Shown here: one piece after another, positions 20,948-31,105 of the stretch
Layout: every line of letters begins with the position of its first letter
Position numbering within the stretch: the first letter of the stretch is position 1
From: Phytophthora sp. 'mugwort'
Taxonomy: Eukaryota > Oomycota > Peronosporomycetes > Peronosporales > Peronosporaceae
DNA length: 64,000 nt
Direction: 5' to 3'
Assembly: GCA_033558025.1 (NCBI GenBank)
Contig: JAUCEF010000004.1
Span: forward strand, 2,790,001-2,854,000
Made by a program: the position numbers and the translations under genes
Notes under the pieces: model-generated
Database searches by the model: none
Seen by the model: the letters and a program-made list of their open reading frames with translations, nothing else
Told to the model about the DNA's origin: nothing

Positions 20948-21292
20948 TCCGCCCCCACAGAATAATGGCCCTGAACTTTCCCCGGCTTCTCGTCTCTTTT
21001 TGGGGCGATCCCATCCGTTACGTGGGACGAGATGGTCAGTAACGTCCACCACCAAGTTGAAGCGCTCGCCCAATCAAATCACGCAAAACGTGGTCGCGAA
21101 CACTCATATGACAGCTGCCTAATAAATGTAGTGTCGACTTTATTATAATATTTCAGTCAAAACCTCTCCATAAATTCGTCTAATTTGGTCACCGTCTCTA
21201 TTTGCGTTGAGTTGTTTAGGACGCATATATCTGGGCTCCTGCCAGAGTTCTCGTCGTTAACTTGCCTGGCGATTCTTGGGATTTGGGCGCAA
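20948..21292. promoter_or_regulatory. Shared divergent promoter region of LRRC46-like and SPATA17-like genes
   Basis: The two ATGs (20947 minus, 21293 plus) are 345 bp apart, or 185 bp if the upstream LRRC46 start at 21107 is used. A CCAAT box is at 21070. I looked for an RFX X-box (GTNRCC-N-GYAAC type) and found none. Shared control of two flagellar genes is an inference from arrangement. Confidence 0.5.
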
Positions 21293-22451
21293 ATGGCGCT
21301 CTTCTACGACTGCTGGAAGAGCCGAAGCGCCACGCTTGAGCGTCTGCAGCAGCTTCTAGAGTGCGATGCTGACTGACTAGTACTCTTTGCGTCGTGTTGA
21401 TTGTTTTCTGACGATTTTTTCGTTGCAGTGACGCCGAAGACAAGGCTGAGAGCGAATGCAAAGCCGCGACAGACATCCAGCGGGTCTTTCGAGGACAGCG
21501 GGTCCGTGCTGCTATCACTGCCCAGACGTGAGTATCTTCAATACTAAATAGTCGTTGGCTGCGCACTCACCAGGTGGATCTCGGCTTGATCGTACCAGGG
21601 ATGCCGAGACCATGATCTCGCGTGTGTACCGTGGACACCTGGCTCGACGATGGTGTAAGCGGCTGCGAGCGGATGTGACGCGAGCTCATCGACGAGCAGT
21701 ACTGGATTTTTACGCGGTGGTCATCCAGAAGCGAGCGCGAGGCATCCAAAGCCGCACGCACCGACACGATTTCCGAAAACGCAAAGCTTACATCAGCGAA
21801 CTTGCTGCAAAGGGCGACCACATGCGTCGTCTGCTTAAAGAAAACCTACGCAAACAACAAGAACGAGAACAACGAGAGAGTGAGAAAGCTGCAAGAGAAG
21901 AACTTGCCAAGGTCACGCAAGACCTTCATCACTTGATTAGCACAAGCGCCGTTGCAGGAATCTATAACTCACCCATGCAACCAGCAAGCGCCACGAGTTT
22001 CGGCGTGCCCATCGAGACTCACATTCGAGAAAACGCCCGTCGCGTGGTGACATCACGGCTTGCTGCTACCCGACCACCGTCCAGATTGACGCCATATCCG
22101 CCTTCTAACAAAACCACACTACAAGCCACGGCTCCGTATGACGCCGTACAGCGAGAAACTCGCAAGCAAACAAAGTATCGCAAGTTACGACGCATTGGCA
22201 CCTCCGACTTCGCAGCAGTCTACAATCCCGAGGAGGACATCGCGAGGAAGCGTAATGCGCCAGGCATTAATGCCGGCATCGAGTACTTGGACGACTGGCG
22301 GAATCCCTACAAGAAGCGCGGCGTACCTCGCAACAAGCGCGATCTACTGCCTCAGCTGTCAACACTAGGACAATATCCGGAGACGCCGTTCTACTTGACG
22401 TACGGTGGTAACAAGAGCAAAGTGCTCGCGAACGACCGCTTCGACGTGTAA
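21293..22451 (+). CDS. SPATA17: IQ-motif protein, SPATA17-like (flagellar)
   Basis: Three exons, 21293-21360, 21429-21527 and 21599-22451, give 339 aa. Introns are 68 nt (donor GTGCGA, acceptor TTGCAG) and 71 nt (GTGAGT...TACCAG), and the reading frame is kept across both. IQ motifs occur at about residues 36-52 (ATDIQRVFRGQRVRAA), 60-75 (MISRVYRGHLARRW) and 95-109 (VVIQKRARGIQSRTH). A Glu/Arg-rich coiled coil follows at 133-166. The segment LHHLISTSAVAGIYNSP near 165-181 matches SPATA17, whose relatives read LLSTKQIPGIYNSP. IQ motifs bind calmodulin or EF-hand proteins. SPATA17 is a sperm/cilium axonemal protein, consistent with a zoospore flagellum role here. Confidence 0.85.
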
Positions 22452-22572
22452 AGTAACTGGACAATGAAACATACTTCAAATAAAAAGAGGTAGCCCAACA
22501 CACCACCTCGCAGCTCGTACTATTCTGTATAAGAGACGGCGAGTGCTGGAGCGGCTTGGAGGATTCATTTGC

Positions 22573-23252
22573 TTATTCTTCGCTGACCTTCTTAAGCTCG
22601 TTCATGTTGGTACCGGCTAGAGGCTCGCCTGGATGGACACAAAAACATACTCAAATATCAATAAATCGCTCCACAGGCTACGATTACACCATAATTGCCG
22701 CAACGTACCGAAGAATTGGAGGCTAGAGATGACGGTCTCCTCGGCGCCATTGTTCTCCTCCACGAAGATCGTAATGTTCTTAACGCGCTGGAACTTGACG
22801 AAACGCAGCTCTACGTCCTTCTCGGGCAACAGGTCCTCCTCCTTAAGCTCAATGGTCTGCGTGGGCTCCACGTCCCCAGCGTCCGAGAAGCCCATGTTGG
22901 GACGGTTCACATACAGCTTGATGACGCGCGGGGCTTCATCGCCGTGAGGCGCCGCGATGTTAAGCGAGAAGACCTTGACGGTGTCCTGGAACTCGATGTA
23001 CAGAATCAGTTGCTCTGCAGGTTACGTAAATTCACGGGGTAAGTGAGGTATAAGATACGTGTTTACGAATTTTTGTTTTTGTTGTGGCTCACCGTCGGCA
23101 TCCGACTTGAGCACGAGCGTGTCGTCCCCCATGAAGAGGTTACGGAAGGGCTTGTTAGGGTCCTCGTTGAGGCAGTAACAGTCCTTGGTGCTGATGACCT
23201 CCTTCAGGTCCCCGTACGGCCGGGTCTTGGCGGCAGCTGCAGTCGAGCTCAT
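22573..23252 (-). CDS. PITHD1: PITH-domain protein (PITHD1-like)
   Basis: Three exons (23252-23093, 23014-22709, 22628-22573) encode 173 aa from ATG 23252. The PITH domain covers nearly the whole protein: NLFMGDDTLVLKSDADEQLI, LYIEFQDTVKVFSLNIAAP, VIKLYVNRPNMGFSDA, then VELRFVKFQRVKNITIFVE and the closing FGGEPLAGTNMNELKKV, whose final part is completed by the third exon. The same fold forms the C-terminal, proteasome-interacting part of TXNL1; here there is no thioredoxin domain. Introns are 78 and 80 nt. The stop lies 121 bp from the stop of the SPATA17-like gene, tail to tail. Confidence 0.9.
22629..22708 (-). other. Intron 2 of the PITH gene (80 nt)
   Basis: GTACGTTGCG donor and TCCATCCAG acceptor. 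Splicing restores FFG-GEPLAGTNM, a conserved PITH end. Confidence 0.8.
23015..23092 (-). other. Intron 1 of the PITH gene (78 nt)
   Basis: GTGAGCCACA donor and AACCTGCAG acceptor. Splicing joins DADG/E to QLILYIEF in frame. Confidence 0.8.
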
Positions 23253-23607
23253 GATACTTTGTCTACGTTGGGGAGCGGATAGATAAATGACAGATCCTCC
23301 TAGGGAAAAATACAACGTGTGGTCCACCTCACAATATATGCAAATTCTATGATTGCGATTTATCACAAGAATTGTCTTCCAATTAATATTGTAGTATCAA
23401 ACCAAAAAAGGTTGGCTGGAACTACTTTATAATAAGAACCAGAAAGCTAAAGCATGGGCACATAATTGGCTAAGTGGTTGGCTTGTTGTATCTTTCTGGT
23501 AGCTTTAAAACACAAAAGCGAATCATTGACGCATCTAAAGTCCTGTTTCGAGGAGGATAACTGCTATGTAGCATCTAAGCTGGATGCTTGGGCTTCAGCT
23601 TCAAAGC

Positions 23608-24875
23608 TTACACCGTCTTCTGTTTCTTCAACACCTGCTCCTCCTGCTCATTGGGAGCACGGCCAAAGACTTCGTTCAACTGTTGCGAAACTCGGATGAA
23701 AGTCGTGCGCTGCAAAGTAATAAAGAAAAACGTGATCACAACGCACGTTTGTAAAACGTTATACGTAATCAGGCTCAGCCTACGTTCAACACGGTGTCGC
23801 AAGTGCGTTCGTACCTTGCTGATTTCCTTCAGCTTGCTGGCTCCAACGTAGGTACACGTAGAGCGCACGCCACCAAGGATCTCCTTGCACGTGGCAGCAA
23901 CCGGCCCGCGATACGGCACCGTCACGCTCTTGCCTTCCGACGCACGGTACTCTGCTACGCCGCCGCTGTGCTTCTTCATGGCCTCGGATGAGCTCATGCC
24001 GTAGAACTTCTTGAACAGCTTGCCGTTCACCTCGATCTTGTCGCCGCCACTCTCGTCATGACCAGCGAGCATACCGCCAAGCATGACAAAGTCTGCTCCA
24101 GCACCAAAGGCCTTCGCGACATCACCGGGGCAAGTGCAGCCTCCATCGGAGATCACGTGGCCGTTGAGGCCGTGAGCAGCATCAGCGCATTCCAGCACAG
24201 CCGACAGCTGCGGATAGCCCACACCCGTCTGCTTGCGGGTGGTGCACACGGAGCCCGGACCGATGCCAACCTTAATGATGTCGGCACCAGATAGCAGCAG
24301 CTCCTCCACCATTTCGCCGGTGACCACGTTACCAGCAATGATGGTGTGCTCCGGGAAGGCAGAGCGCACGTTGCGCACTGCCTGAACGAAGAATTCGGAG
24401 TAGCCATTGGCCACGTCCAGGCAAATGAAACGAATGTCCGGGTGGCTCTTAAGGATGGCCGTGATCTTGTCGATGTCCGCGGCGCTAGAGCCGGCGCTTA
24501 CGGCAACAGTGGGCAGCACGTCCGGATGCTTGACCGCGAAAGCTGTCCAGTCGTGAGGCGTGTAGTGCTTGTGCACGCACGTGATAAACTGGAACTTCGC
24601 GAGCTCAACGGCCATCTCAAAGGTGCCAACTGTGTCCATGTTGGCGGCAATCACGGGCTGCACCACAGTATACAAGCGTCAAGTCAGAGAGCAAGGCAAG
24701 AGTGATGATTGACTCAAGAGCAGCTGCCTACCACGCCAGACCACGTGCGCTTCGAGTTGCGGAATCGGAACTCGCGCTGCACGTCCACCTGCGAGCGACT
24801 CTTGAGCGTGGAGCGCTTGGGGCGGATGAGCACGTCCTTGAAATCCAGGCGGACCTCGGTCTCAATGCGCGGCAT
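23608..24875 (-). CDS. GMPR: GMP reductase
   Basis: Exons 24875-24732, 24657-23815 and 23709-23608 give 362 aa, close to the animal enzyme (about 345). GMP reductase converts GMP to IMP with NADPH, returning guanine to the adenine branch. The start [20 protein letters not shown] matches the family. [16 protein letters not shown] begins exon 2. The catalytic loop [18 protein letters not shown] places the active Cys at residue 186, the same position as in human [34 protein letters not shown] and [13 protein letters not shown] (IMP-binding) are intact. There are no CBS domains, which separates it from IMP dehydrogenase. Exon 3 ([15 protein letters not shown]) aligns with the animal C-terminus. 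An in-frame 5' extension to ATG 25040 exists but is not conserved-looking. Confidence 0.93.
23710..23814 (-). other. Intron 2 of GMPR (105 nt, in frame, no stop)
   Basis: GTACGAACGC donor and TACTTTGCAG acceptor. The length is a multiple of three and contains no stop in the gene's frame, so retention would insert 35 residues without truncation. Removing it joins KEISK to [10 protein letters not shown], as expected for the family. Confidence 0.85.
24658..24731 (-). other. Intron 1 of GMPR (74 nt)
   Basis: GTAGGCAGCT donor and TGTGGTGCAG acceptor. Splicing gives [13 protein letters not shown], as in the family. Confidence 0.85.
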
Positions 24876-26160
24876 CTTCGACTGGAGCTTGGGCGTGAAA
24901 TGAGGCTTGGTCTTCTTCGTCGACTTGCGGCCGAGGCAGCAAAATGCCGAATGAGCAATTCTGGCGGAAGGCGGCGGTCGTCGTTTTCGTGGCTGACGTT
25001 GCGGCGGCAAAGGTGCAACATCGTGTTGGCTCGCATTCACTCAAAAGTAACATTTTCGCAAACCTGTCGGGGTAGATACATTTTAGAAATTGATAGAAGA
25101 GCATGATGAAATTTTATCTTGTTTGTATTCGTAGGTACTATCTCCTTGCAAATCACATGGAATAAAAGGGGAAGCGCACTACCGTTACTTTGGAGTTGAC
25201 CTAGTCGCCCACTTCAACATGTGAAGTATGGCTACTTTTTACATGTCGCATACAGTGCATGCCACTGTTCAGCGAAAGCATAACGTTATAAGGTAAGCTT
25301 ATCTAAAAATGTCAAAGCACCACTTGAATTGACTTCGCCTCAGTGCAGTCTTTCCCTGTCCACGAAAAATATTTGTGAGCTTCCCAGTCGTGAAAAGTCA
25401 GGAAATATTTCAACTTATCGTTTGCGGAAAAGGTCACAGCAACGCCTGGGCTACGGACAACGACATTACAAAGCCGACAGACTAAAAAAGCCGGCAAAAG
25501 GCATAGGCACAATCGGGTCCCCATAGAAAATATACAATAATTTTAGCGAATCAGGGTTCGAGAATGTTCAATTAAATAGCGAATTCAGCAAGAACAAAAT
25601 CGGGCGGATGTCGCTGCCTGCCGAGCTAAAAGTAAGCGCGCACTTCCTCAATGGCGCGAAAGCAGCGCGCCAGCTCCAGCGGCCACGCGGCACAATTTTC
25701 GAGTAATGGAAGCAGGCTGACCGCCTGCTCGCCTTTCGTAGCAATGCTCGATCGCCGATCCTGAAGGGGCAGGGGCGCAAGGAATAGTTTCTAGTGTTCC
25801 AGCCCTAGTGACGTTTATGAAAGATACACGCCGAGAAGAAAGGGTATGTTGGCATTGATAACTAATAGGGACTATTTTAACATATATAATTACTTTGTTA
25901 TACTTTATGCTACTTAGGCCCTTTCGACGCATTCAGTGATCGATAACATGTGGCTGCAGGGGCCGAACTTGTGTGCGAGGTAGATGGAGGAGCACAAAAG
26001 CTCTGAGCTGTCGCTTGAGAGAATGTGCCAGCGTATCTGCAAGCGGTAAAATCATTGTTGGTACTGAAATCTTCGTTTTTACAAATTAATTATTGTTTTA
26101 ATTGATTTTGTTTTTGTTTTTGCGTTGTGTAGCAATGACGTTTCGGCGTAAAGGCCCCAA
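24876..26160. other. GMPR upstream region and intergenic, no gene recognised
   Basis: The first about 250 bp should hold the GMPR promoter and 5' UTR. Beyond that, short frames on both strands lack family resemblance. No repeat structure was recognised. Confidence 0.4.
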
Positions 26161-26169
26161 AAAGCCAAA

Positions 26170-26388
26170 ATGCCGACTGCAGAGCTGCTAGAGAAGCGAG
26201 CGGAGTTTTGTCTAAAGTTTTGGAAGGAGTACAGTACATGGAGCCATACAGAGATTCTCAATTTGTTTCTATTATCGTTTGGAGATTGTCTCGCAAGACA
26301 GATCCAGTTGCTGTGCTGGTTTGAGTATGCGAATACGTTCAGTTATCGGGCTGACAGTGTTGTCATTAGCTCGTTCTTGGATTTTTAG
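26170..26388 (+). CDS. Small hypothetical ORF
   Basis: A 72-codon ATG frame begins MPTAELLEKRAEFCLKFW just after a T-rich stretch and ends SSFLDF. It is moderately hydrophobic, with no recognised domain. It could be chance or a remnant of a transposon-encoded DNA-binding protein. No splice partner was found. Confidence 0.2.
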   Translation: MPTAELLEKRAEFCLKFWKEYSTWSHTEILNLFLLSFGDCLARQIQLLCWFEYANTFSYRADSVVISSFLDF

Positions 26389-26578
26389 GTGCGTGAACGT
26401 TTATAATAACTGCTAAGGAAGTCTCGTTCGATTGAAATCGGAACATCTGAACTGGTATTGCTTCTAAAATTATTACTTCCTCTGGTTGGAAAACATTTCA
26501 ACAAGTCAATATGACGGTTGTATGGGATGCAATTCGTACGATGCGAATAAACGTAACCCAAATCGTTTAAAGTAGGGG

Positions 26579-27095
26579 TTAAGACGAGCAGGGACTGAAG
26601 AACAACGCACTTCCACGCGTACCTTGGACAAGAGCGCTCACCGCTCGCTTGTAATAGGAGGTATCACACGGCAACACAAAAGGTAGTGAACCTGCGTTTC
26701 TGAGCTTTGCCTTGGCCATATGGGGGAGCTTGTAGTCGTTTCCACCATCCACTGCAAGAATACAACGCATGCAGTTCTGTAGAGACAAGAATATGTTGTT
26801 CAGCGTTTCCTTAGACATCTCTTCGTACGCTTCCTCGGCCGTGTGGATCGGAGCGTGGCGAACCCCCCCGCGGGATCTCTTCGCTTCCGTCCACTTTTTC
26901 GCTTGATCTTACTCTTCTAGGCGTTACCTATTTCAGCTCTTGTAGCCCGGCACGAGTGCCACAGATTGGACATTGTGGCCCGATCGCGGCCCCAACGCCG
27001 TGCCAGCTCCGACTGTAGTCCTCGAGGCTGTACTCCGTCAATACTGCGTTCCAGCATCTCGTCGATGATCTCGCGGTGCTATCATCGGTCAGGTT
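26579..27095 (-). pseudogene. mariner-like transposase, internally deleted
   Basis: The minus strand reads the N-terminal HTH part of an oomycete mariner-type transposase from about 27090. It starts LTDD, then EIIDEMLERSIDGVQP, RWGRDRATMSNLW and KRKSGRKRRDP. After a frame change it reads directly into the extreme C-terminus, AEEAYEEMSKETLNNIFLSL and GGNDYKLPHMAKAKLR, at 26818-26620. The central catalytic DDE region is missing. The same C-terminal motif occurs in the mariner copy at 54120-54748. A deletion derivative of this type can be mobilised only in trans. Confidence 0.65.
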
Positions 27096-27109
27096 GGGTT
27101 GCATAGTTT

Positions 27110-28110
27110 TGGTGGCAGCTGTATAGGGACAGTGAGCTCATGGCGGAATTTCCGAGAATGAGAGGCATGAGGCGCTGTCTTCTGGAACGACTGGTGGAGA
27201 ACCCAGAATGAGGTGTGATGAAATGTTGTATGGTTAGAAAGCTGAGATCGCCAGCTTTCTTTTAGTCCAATTAGCGCGTGAAACGCAGCTGATTTGACAA
27301 AATTAGTCGCCCTTGATTACGTTTGTTGAGATGTTAATCGGCCAGAAGAAGTATATTGCAGCCCGCTTATTTTAAGGAAATGAAGCCGTCGTCATTTTTT
27401 TAATCAGTATGACCACCTAGCAGTTTATTGGAAGTCAGTGCTATTCCGTCGTCATGCGGTGATAAGTTAGCGAAAATTGCAGTGCTGTCGCTGGATCTCC
27501 TTGAAGAAAAAATGTGGAGATTTTGCGAACCTTCCTAACCGGAGGAACATCATAACGGATTGAGCATTGCAGAAACGATAGTAACGTCGCCAGAATACGG
27601 ATACATAAGAATTCGTGCAGATACTGACGCTTGCGATTGGGGATGCGGACTACCTACTAAAGCTAGTGTGTTTTTTGGCTGTCGCTATTGGATTTTAACG
27701 ATTCCCTCACAATGACAAATGAAAAACTTCGTTATTGGAATTTCCCACCTTTCAAGCTCCGTTTTAGCTCTGTTTGATCACTGAAGTTCAGGTTTTCGAT
27801 CCTACATTACTGAGGCGAGGTGGTTATCAAGTAATCGACCGAACCTTCGAGCTATTTCACAGGCTACCTAAGGGTGTCGATTTATGCATTGTGGCGCTTG
27901 CCCAATAATTGGTATATATCGTCTATTATCTTCAAAATACATGTAGTCTCATCTGTCAAGGCCAACTTCTGCCGCTACGTCGAGAACTGGGCACCAATGA
28001 CTCGAAGTTCTCGACCTCTCTCAACTAAGAAGTACCGTTATCCTAACCAACAGGTTGGTACCATAATAGTCGCCCGGCCTCCTCGCCTCGATCTGAGGTG
28101 AGACCTCCCG
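27110..28110. other. Intergenic, nothing recognised
   Basis: A 75-codon plus frame at 27874-28101 has no family resemblance. The stretch is likely old repeat DNA plus the 3' flank of the carrier gene that ends at 28117. Confidence 0.4.
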
Positions 28111-28116
28111 TCTCTC

Positions 28117-28956
28117 TTAGGACATGAACTGCATGGTCTTCTCGTATACGAGGAATGTCACCGCACTAACCGGAAAAGCTCTGAGCATGGTCGCACTGAA
28201 TCCCTTGAAAAAGAATCTTGGTCCTTCCTGCCGCATCCTTGTCCTTGTAATCTGCGTCATCGTCATCTGCTTGCCTTCCAGATGCTGGCTCTGCACACAG
28301 CTCTTGACCACATCTTGTGGCATGCTCACCACCCAGGACAGCATCCCTGCAATACCTCCGGCCATCATGAGCTTCAAGTCCGTCTCGTTCTCGCTTTGTC
28401 CACCCGTGAGCCATCTCTTGGTCGCCTCATACCCACAAAAGTAGGCTCCAAAAGCTGGTACATCTCTCAGCAGACACACCTGCCATCCCTTGAATAGCGT
28501 CTTCACGCCATATCTCATCAGAACAATTCGTCCAGCCGCCAGAGAGCTGTGTTCTGCGCACATGGCCCCGGTTTGTAACTGGATCTTGACGTGCTCGGAA
28601 GGCGCTGCGAAAACCACCTGCACAAGTCCAGCGCTGGAGCCGGCCATGAAGTGCTGGGAACTCGACAGTGGGACGTCGTCTCTTGTCTGCAAACCGCGCA
28701 CCACTTGGCCCTGCACGCCAAAGACCACAGCGTTAATGGGGGCGTTGCTCAGGATTGGGGACAGCAGGCCCCGGTACAGTCCGGCGGCACCCTCGGAGCC
28801 AACGACTCGGCGCAGAGTGCGCAAGACGCCGGCGCCCGCCTCGCGACTGGTCTGCAGTTGCACCTTGACCGTGTCTAACGGGTGGCCGGCCACGATGCCC
28901 GCCACGCCGCCGATGGTGCCGGCGTTCAGGTCCTTCGCGATGTCCAACCACTCCAT
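28117..28956 (-). CDS. Mitochondrial carrier (SLC25 family, carnitine/basic amino acid-like), copy A
   Basis: A 279-aa protein from ATG 28956 (MEWLDIAKDLNAGTIGG). Three repeats each hold a signature: GHPLDTVKVQLQ (proline at residue 26), APSEHVKIQLQ (119) and MPQDVVKSCVQ (213). The first and third also have GGVAGIVAGHP and GGIAGMLSWVV helices. This pattern is nearest to the carnitine/acylcarnitine and SLC25A29/45-like group, which act in the inner mitochondrial membrane; the substrate is uncertain. Starting at the upstream ATG 29028 would add 24 residues, but that segment holds a good donor (GGTAAGT) and acceptor (CCGCAG), so it looks like a 5' UTR intron. The paralogue at 61793-62632 has the same start and length. 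Confidence 0.9.
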   Translation of the reverse strand: MEWLDIAKDLNAGTIGGVAGIVAGHPLDTVKVQLQTSREAGAGVLRTLRRVVGSEGAAGLYRGLLSPILSNAPINAVVFGVQGQVVRGLQTRDDVPLSSSQHFMAGSSAGLVQVVFAAPSEHVKIQLQTGAMCAEHSSLAAGRIVLMRYGVKTLFKGWQVCLLRDVPAFGAYFCGYEATKRWLTGGQSENETDLKLMMAGGIAGMLSWVVSMPQDVVKSCVQSQHLEGKQMTMTQITRTRMRQEGPRFFFKGFSATMLRAFPVSAVTFLVYEKTMQFMS

Positions 28957-29080
28957 CCTGCGGCTGGCGAACGGATTCCACGAATGATACAAACGTTTTT
29001 TGGACTTACCGGTACTCAGAAATGGCATAGAGCTCTTGAAGACGTGCTGCAGATCTGGAGGCCATTGGCTGGATAATTAG
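28957..29080 (-). promoter_or_regulatory. Upstream region of carrier A: putative 5' UTR intron and CCAAT box
   Basis: On the minus strand, CCGGTAAGTCC at about 29012 and GCCAGCCGCAGG ending one base before the ATG resemble donor and acceptor of a roughly 50-nt intron. Splicing would put the ATG at 29028 out of frame with the carrier. An inverted CCAAT (ATTGG) lies at 29064. This is inference from splice signals only. Confidence 0.4.
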
Positions 29081-29099
29081 AGCAAAAGCTAGGTTTTAA

Positions 29100-31100
29100 A
29101 GGTGGAGCTGGGTTATGTTGCTGAGAAACTTTTTTGTCGATCCAAGCGCAACTTCAACGTGTTGAGCTAATCGTGAATCGTTACGAGTCAGCGAATAAAT
29201 GAATGACGAAGATTTGCTGCTGCTGGACTGGTCTCACACTAACTGCAACTTGAATGGGAGGCACGATGCCGCGGAAAGGACCATGTTGAGCTTGTTTGTT
29301 TTGATTCAATGTGTTGTTAAAGGAGTTGCGTCTTGCGCTGTAGGCACATGAGCCACGTGGTGGGAAAAACCTGGAGAAACTGATTTTCAGAAAGTTAGGA
29401 TTTCGGATAGCCGGTCTTATGGGGAGCTCTGATCTTCCTTGCTGCACAGATATGACTGAATCGGGCGTACAACCACCCCACGTTCGTATAGCCATAGTAG
29501 CATTATGTACCGTGGGGTTCCACTAAAGCGGTATTTTCGGCTCGCTGCATACCTCTTCTCCCCAAAACAGCTTGATTAACACGGGTGAAACCAATAGAGA
29601 TGCCTTTCTACCGAATTCACCGGTGCATTACCGGGCAATGGATTGAAGACGGGGCTCGAGGCAGCAAATGACGTGTTGAAGTCGCGTATAAGTTGCTGAA
29701 TAAGAGCAACTTGCCAACTTCAATTTGGTGCACACTGACCGGTTAAATTCCCGTGCTTATGTCAGCAACCTCTCTTTATTGTGTGTTCGGCAGCTTCTTC
29801 ACTTGAGCGAAAGAAGGAGATTGACGATGCCTAGTATTCGATCAAGGACCTGATCGATGTCTTGGACAAGCGACTTTTCCAGCCGCCTACAAGTATCTGC
29901 TTGTCTGGTTACCACCATTTCAGCCCAGTGACAATGATCGCGGAACGCGCCGTCTCTGTCAAATCTTCAAAGCAGCGAAAGCTAAAGTTTGAGCCCAAGT
30001 TCGTGGAGGGCTTCGTCTGTCGAATCCACCAATGGGAAGGAGGAGCAGCTTAAGCTCGAGATGTCCGAGGTTGGAGCGGCGAGTTCCAGCCCCTGCCGTT
30101 CCTCGTCTCTCCAACCGCTTCGTGCTATTGAGCACGGGGTCTGCCAGATGAATCAGAAGGCGGAACCGCCTTCTGGACGGCCGAGGAGTTAACCTGGTGC
30201 ACGACCTCAATGAGTGGGCGAAGCTTACTGACAACGAGTGCCACACATTAAGCACCGACTCGCCTTCTTCGCTGCCAGCAACGGCAATGTAAATGAGAAT
30301 TAGCCATCAATGTAATGCAGGGCCGGAGGCTGGCTGGCTTCCAGATCGCCATCGAGAACATCCACGTCTACTTGCTACTCATTGATACACACATCAAAGA
30401 TCTTGTGTAACCTATTGCGTGCAATCGAGTCTTCCCGTCCGTTCAGAAGACGGCGAACTGGGCGCGTGTCGTCCGTCAATCCGAAGCGTCTGCTGATATT
30501 CGCGGTTGGGGAGGGTCTATCTTCTCGGGATCCTTCTGTTTGATCCTTTGGCTCAAGAAGCGGGTGGTCTCAGTTTCTCAAACGAGATGATAAGTCGTGA
30601 CGAGGGCATTTCGTGTGTTTCATCTACCCAACTTGTTCAACAAACTACAGGTGAGCCGCGTGCACGAGATTGTGTGGCCAGCGAAGCAGACCGGCATGAA
30701 CTCGGCCCGTTGCACAATTAGCTTAAAAAAATGTGCGGTATGGAGTATCTATAGGCTTCGAATACAATAAGGATCTTTGTCCCCGTCCTGTTTACCCAAC
30801 GCTACACAAACTGCGAGCCCGCATTTCTTACTTAGTACTGTAGTAAAAAAAAACTGCAACCATGGTGACAAGTTGCTCAAAAACATGCACTTACCGTTAA
30901 AAATGTGAACGGGTCTATTGATATGCTTAAAAAATGTGAACGGGTCTATTGATATGCTGTTCTTTAGGTAAACACGAAATTAGTAAATTGGAGAGAGGAC
31001 AATTCAACGCAAACGAAGGTAAAACACACACTTGAAATACGCAACTTTTGTATGCATTATTTTGCATGCACTAGAGAGACCCAGCTCGCGCTGCCACGTA
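29100..31100. other. Intergenic with unrecognised coding-like scraps
   Basis: Between about 29600 and 30600 the plus strand shows short coding-like fragments in changing frames, for example SIKDLIDVLDKRLFQPPTS near 29840-29900 and IAIENIHVYLLLIDTHIKDL near 30347-30408. They may be remnants of an old retroelement, but I cannot assign a family. Apart from the 30-bp tandem at 30897-30957, the rest shows nothing. Confidence 0.35.
30897..30957 (+). repeat. 30-bp tandem duplication
   Basis: Two consecutive copies of a 30-31 bp unit containing ATGTGAACGGGTCTATTGAT differ only by one A in the A-run. No coding context. Confidence 0.85.
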
Positions 31101-31105
31101 CCATA

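Noticed and set aside
20363..21073. LRRC46-like protein starting at 21073
   Set aside because: The triplet at 21073-21071 is TTG, directly after a TGA in the same frame. The first ATG in frame is 20947, with a possible spliced start at 21107.
24714..25040. N-terminal extension of GMP reductase from ATG 25040
   Set aside because: The extra 55 residues are low-complexity and do not resemble the family. MPRIETEV at 24875 matches the conserved start.
25540..25580. GGGTTCGAGAA stretch resembling a tRNA T-arm
   Set aside because: No acceptor, D-arm or anticodon-arm pairing could be built upstream.
28117..29028. 303-aa version of carrier A starting at ATG 29028
   Set aside because: The extra segment contains a matching splice donor and acceptor, and the paralogue starts at the equivalent of 28956.
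30506..30721. Possible small gene on the plus strand
   Set aside because: Short, no motif, and the surrounding phases look equally coding-like. It is more likely part of unrecognised repeat debris.
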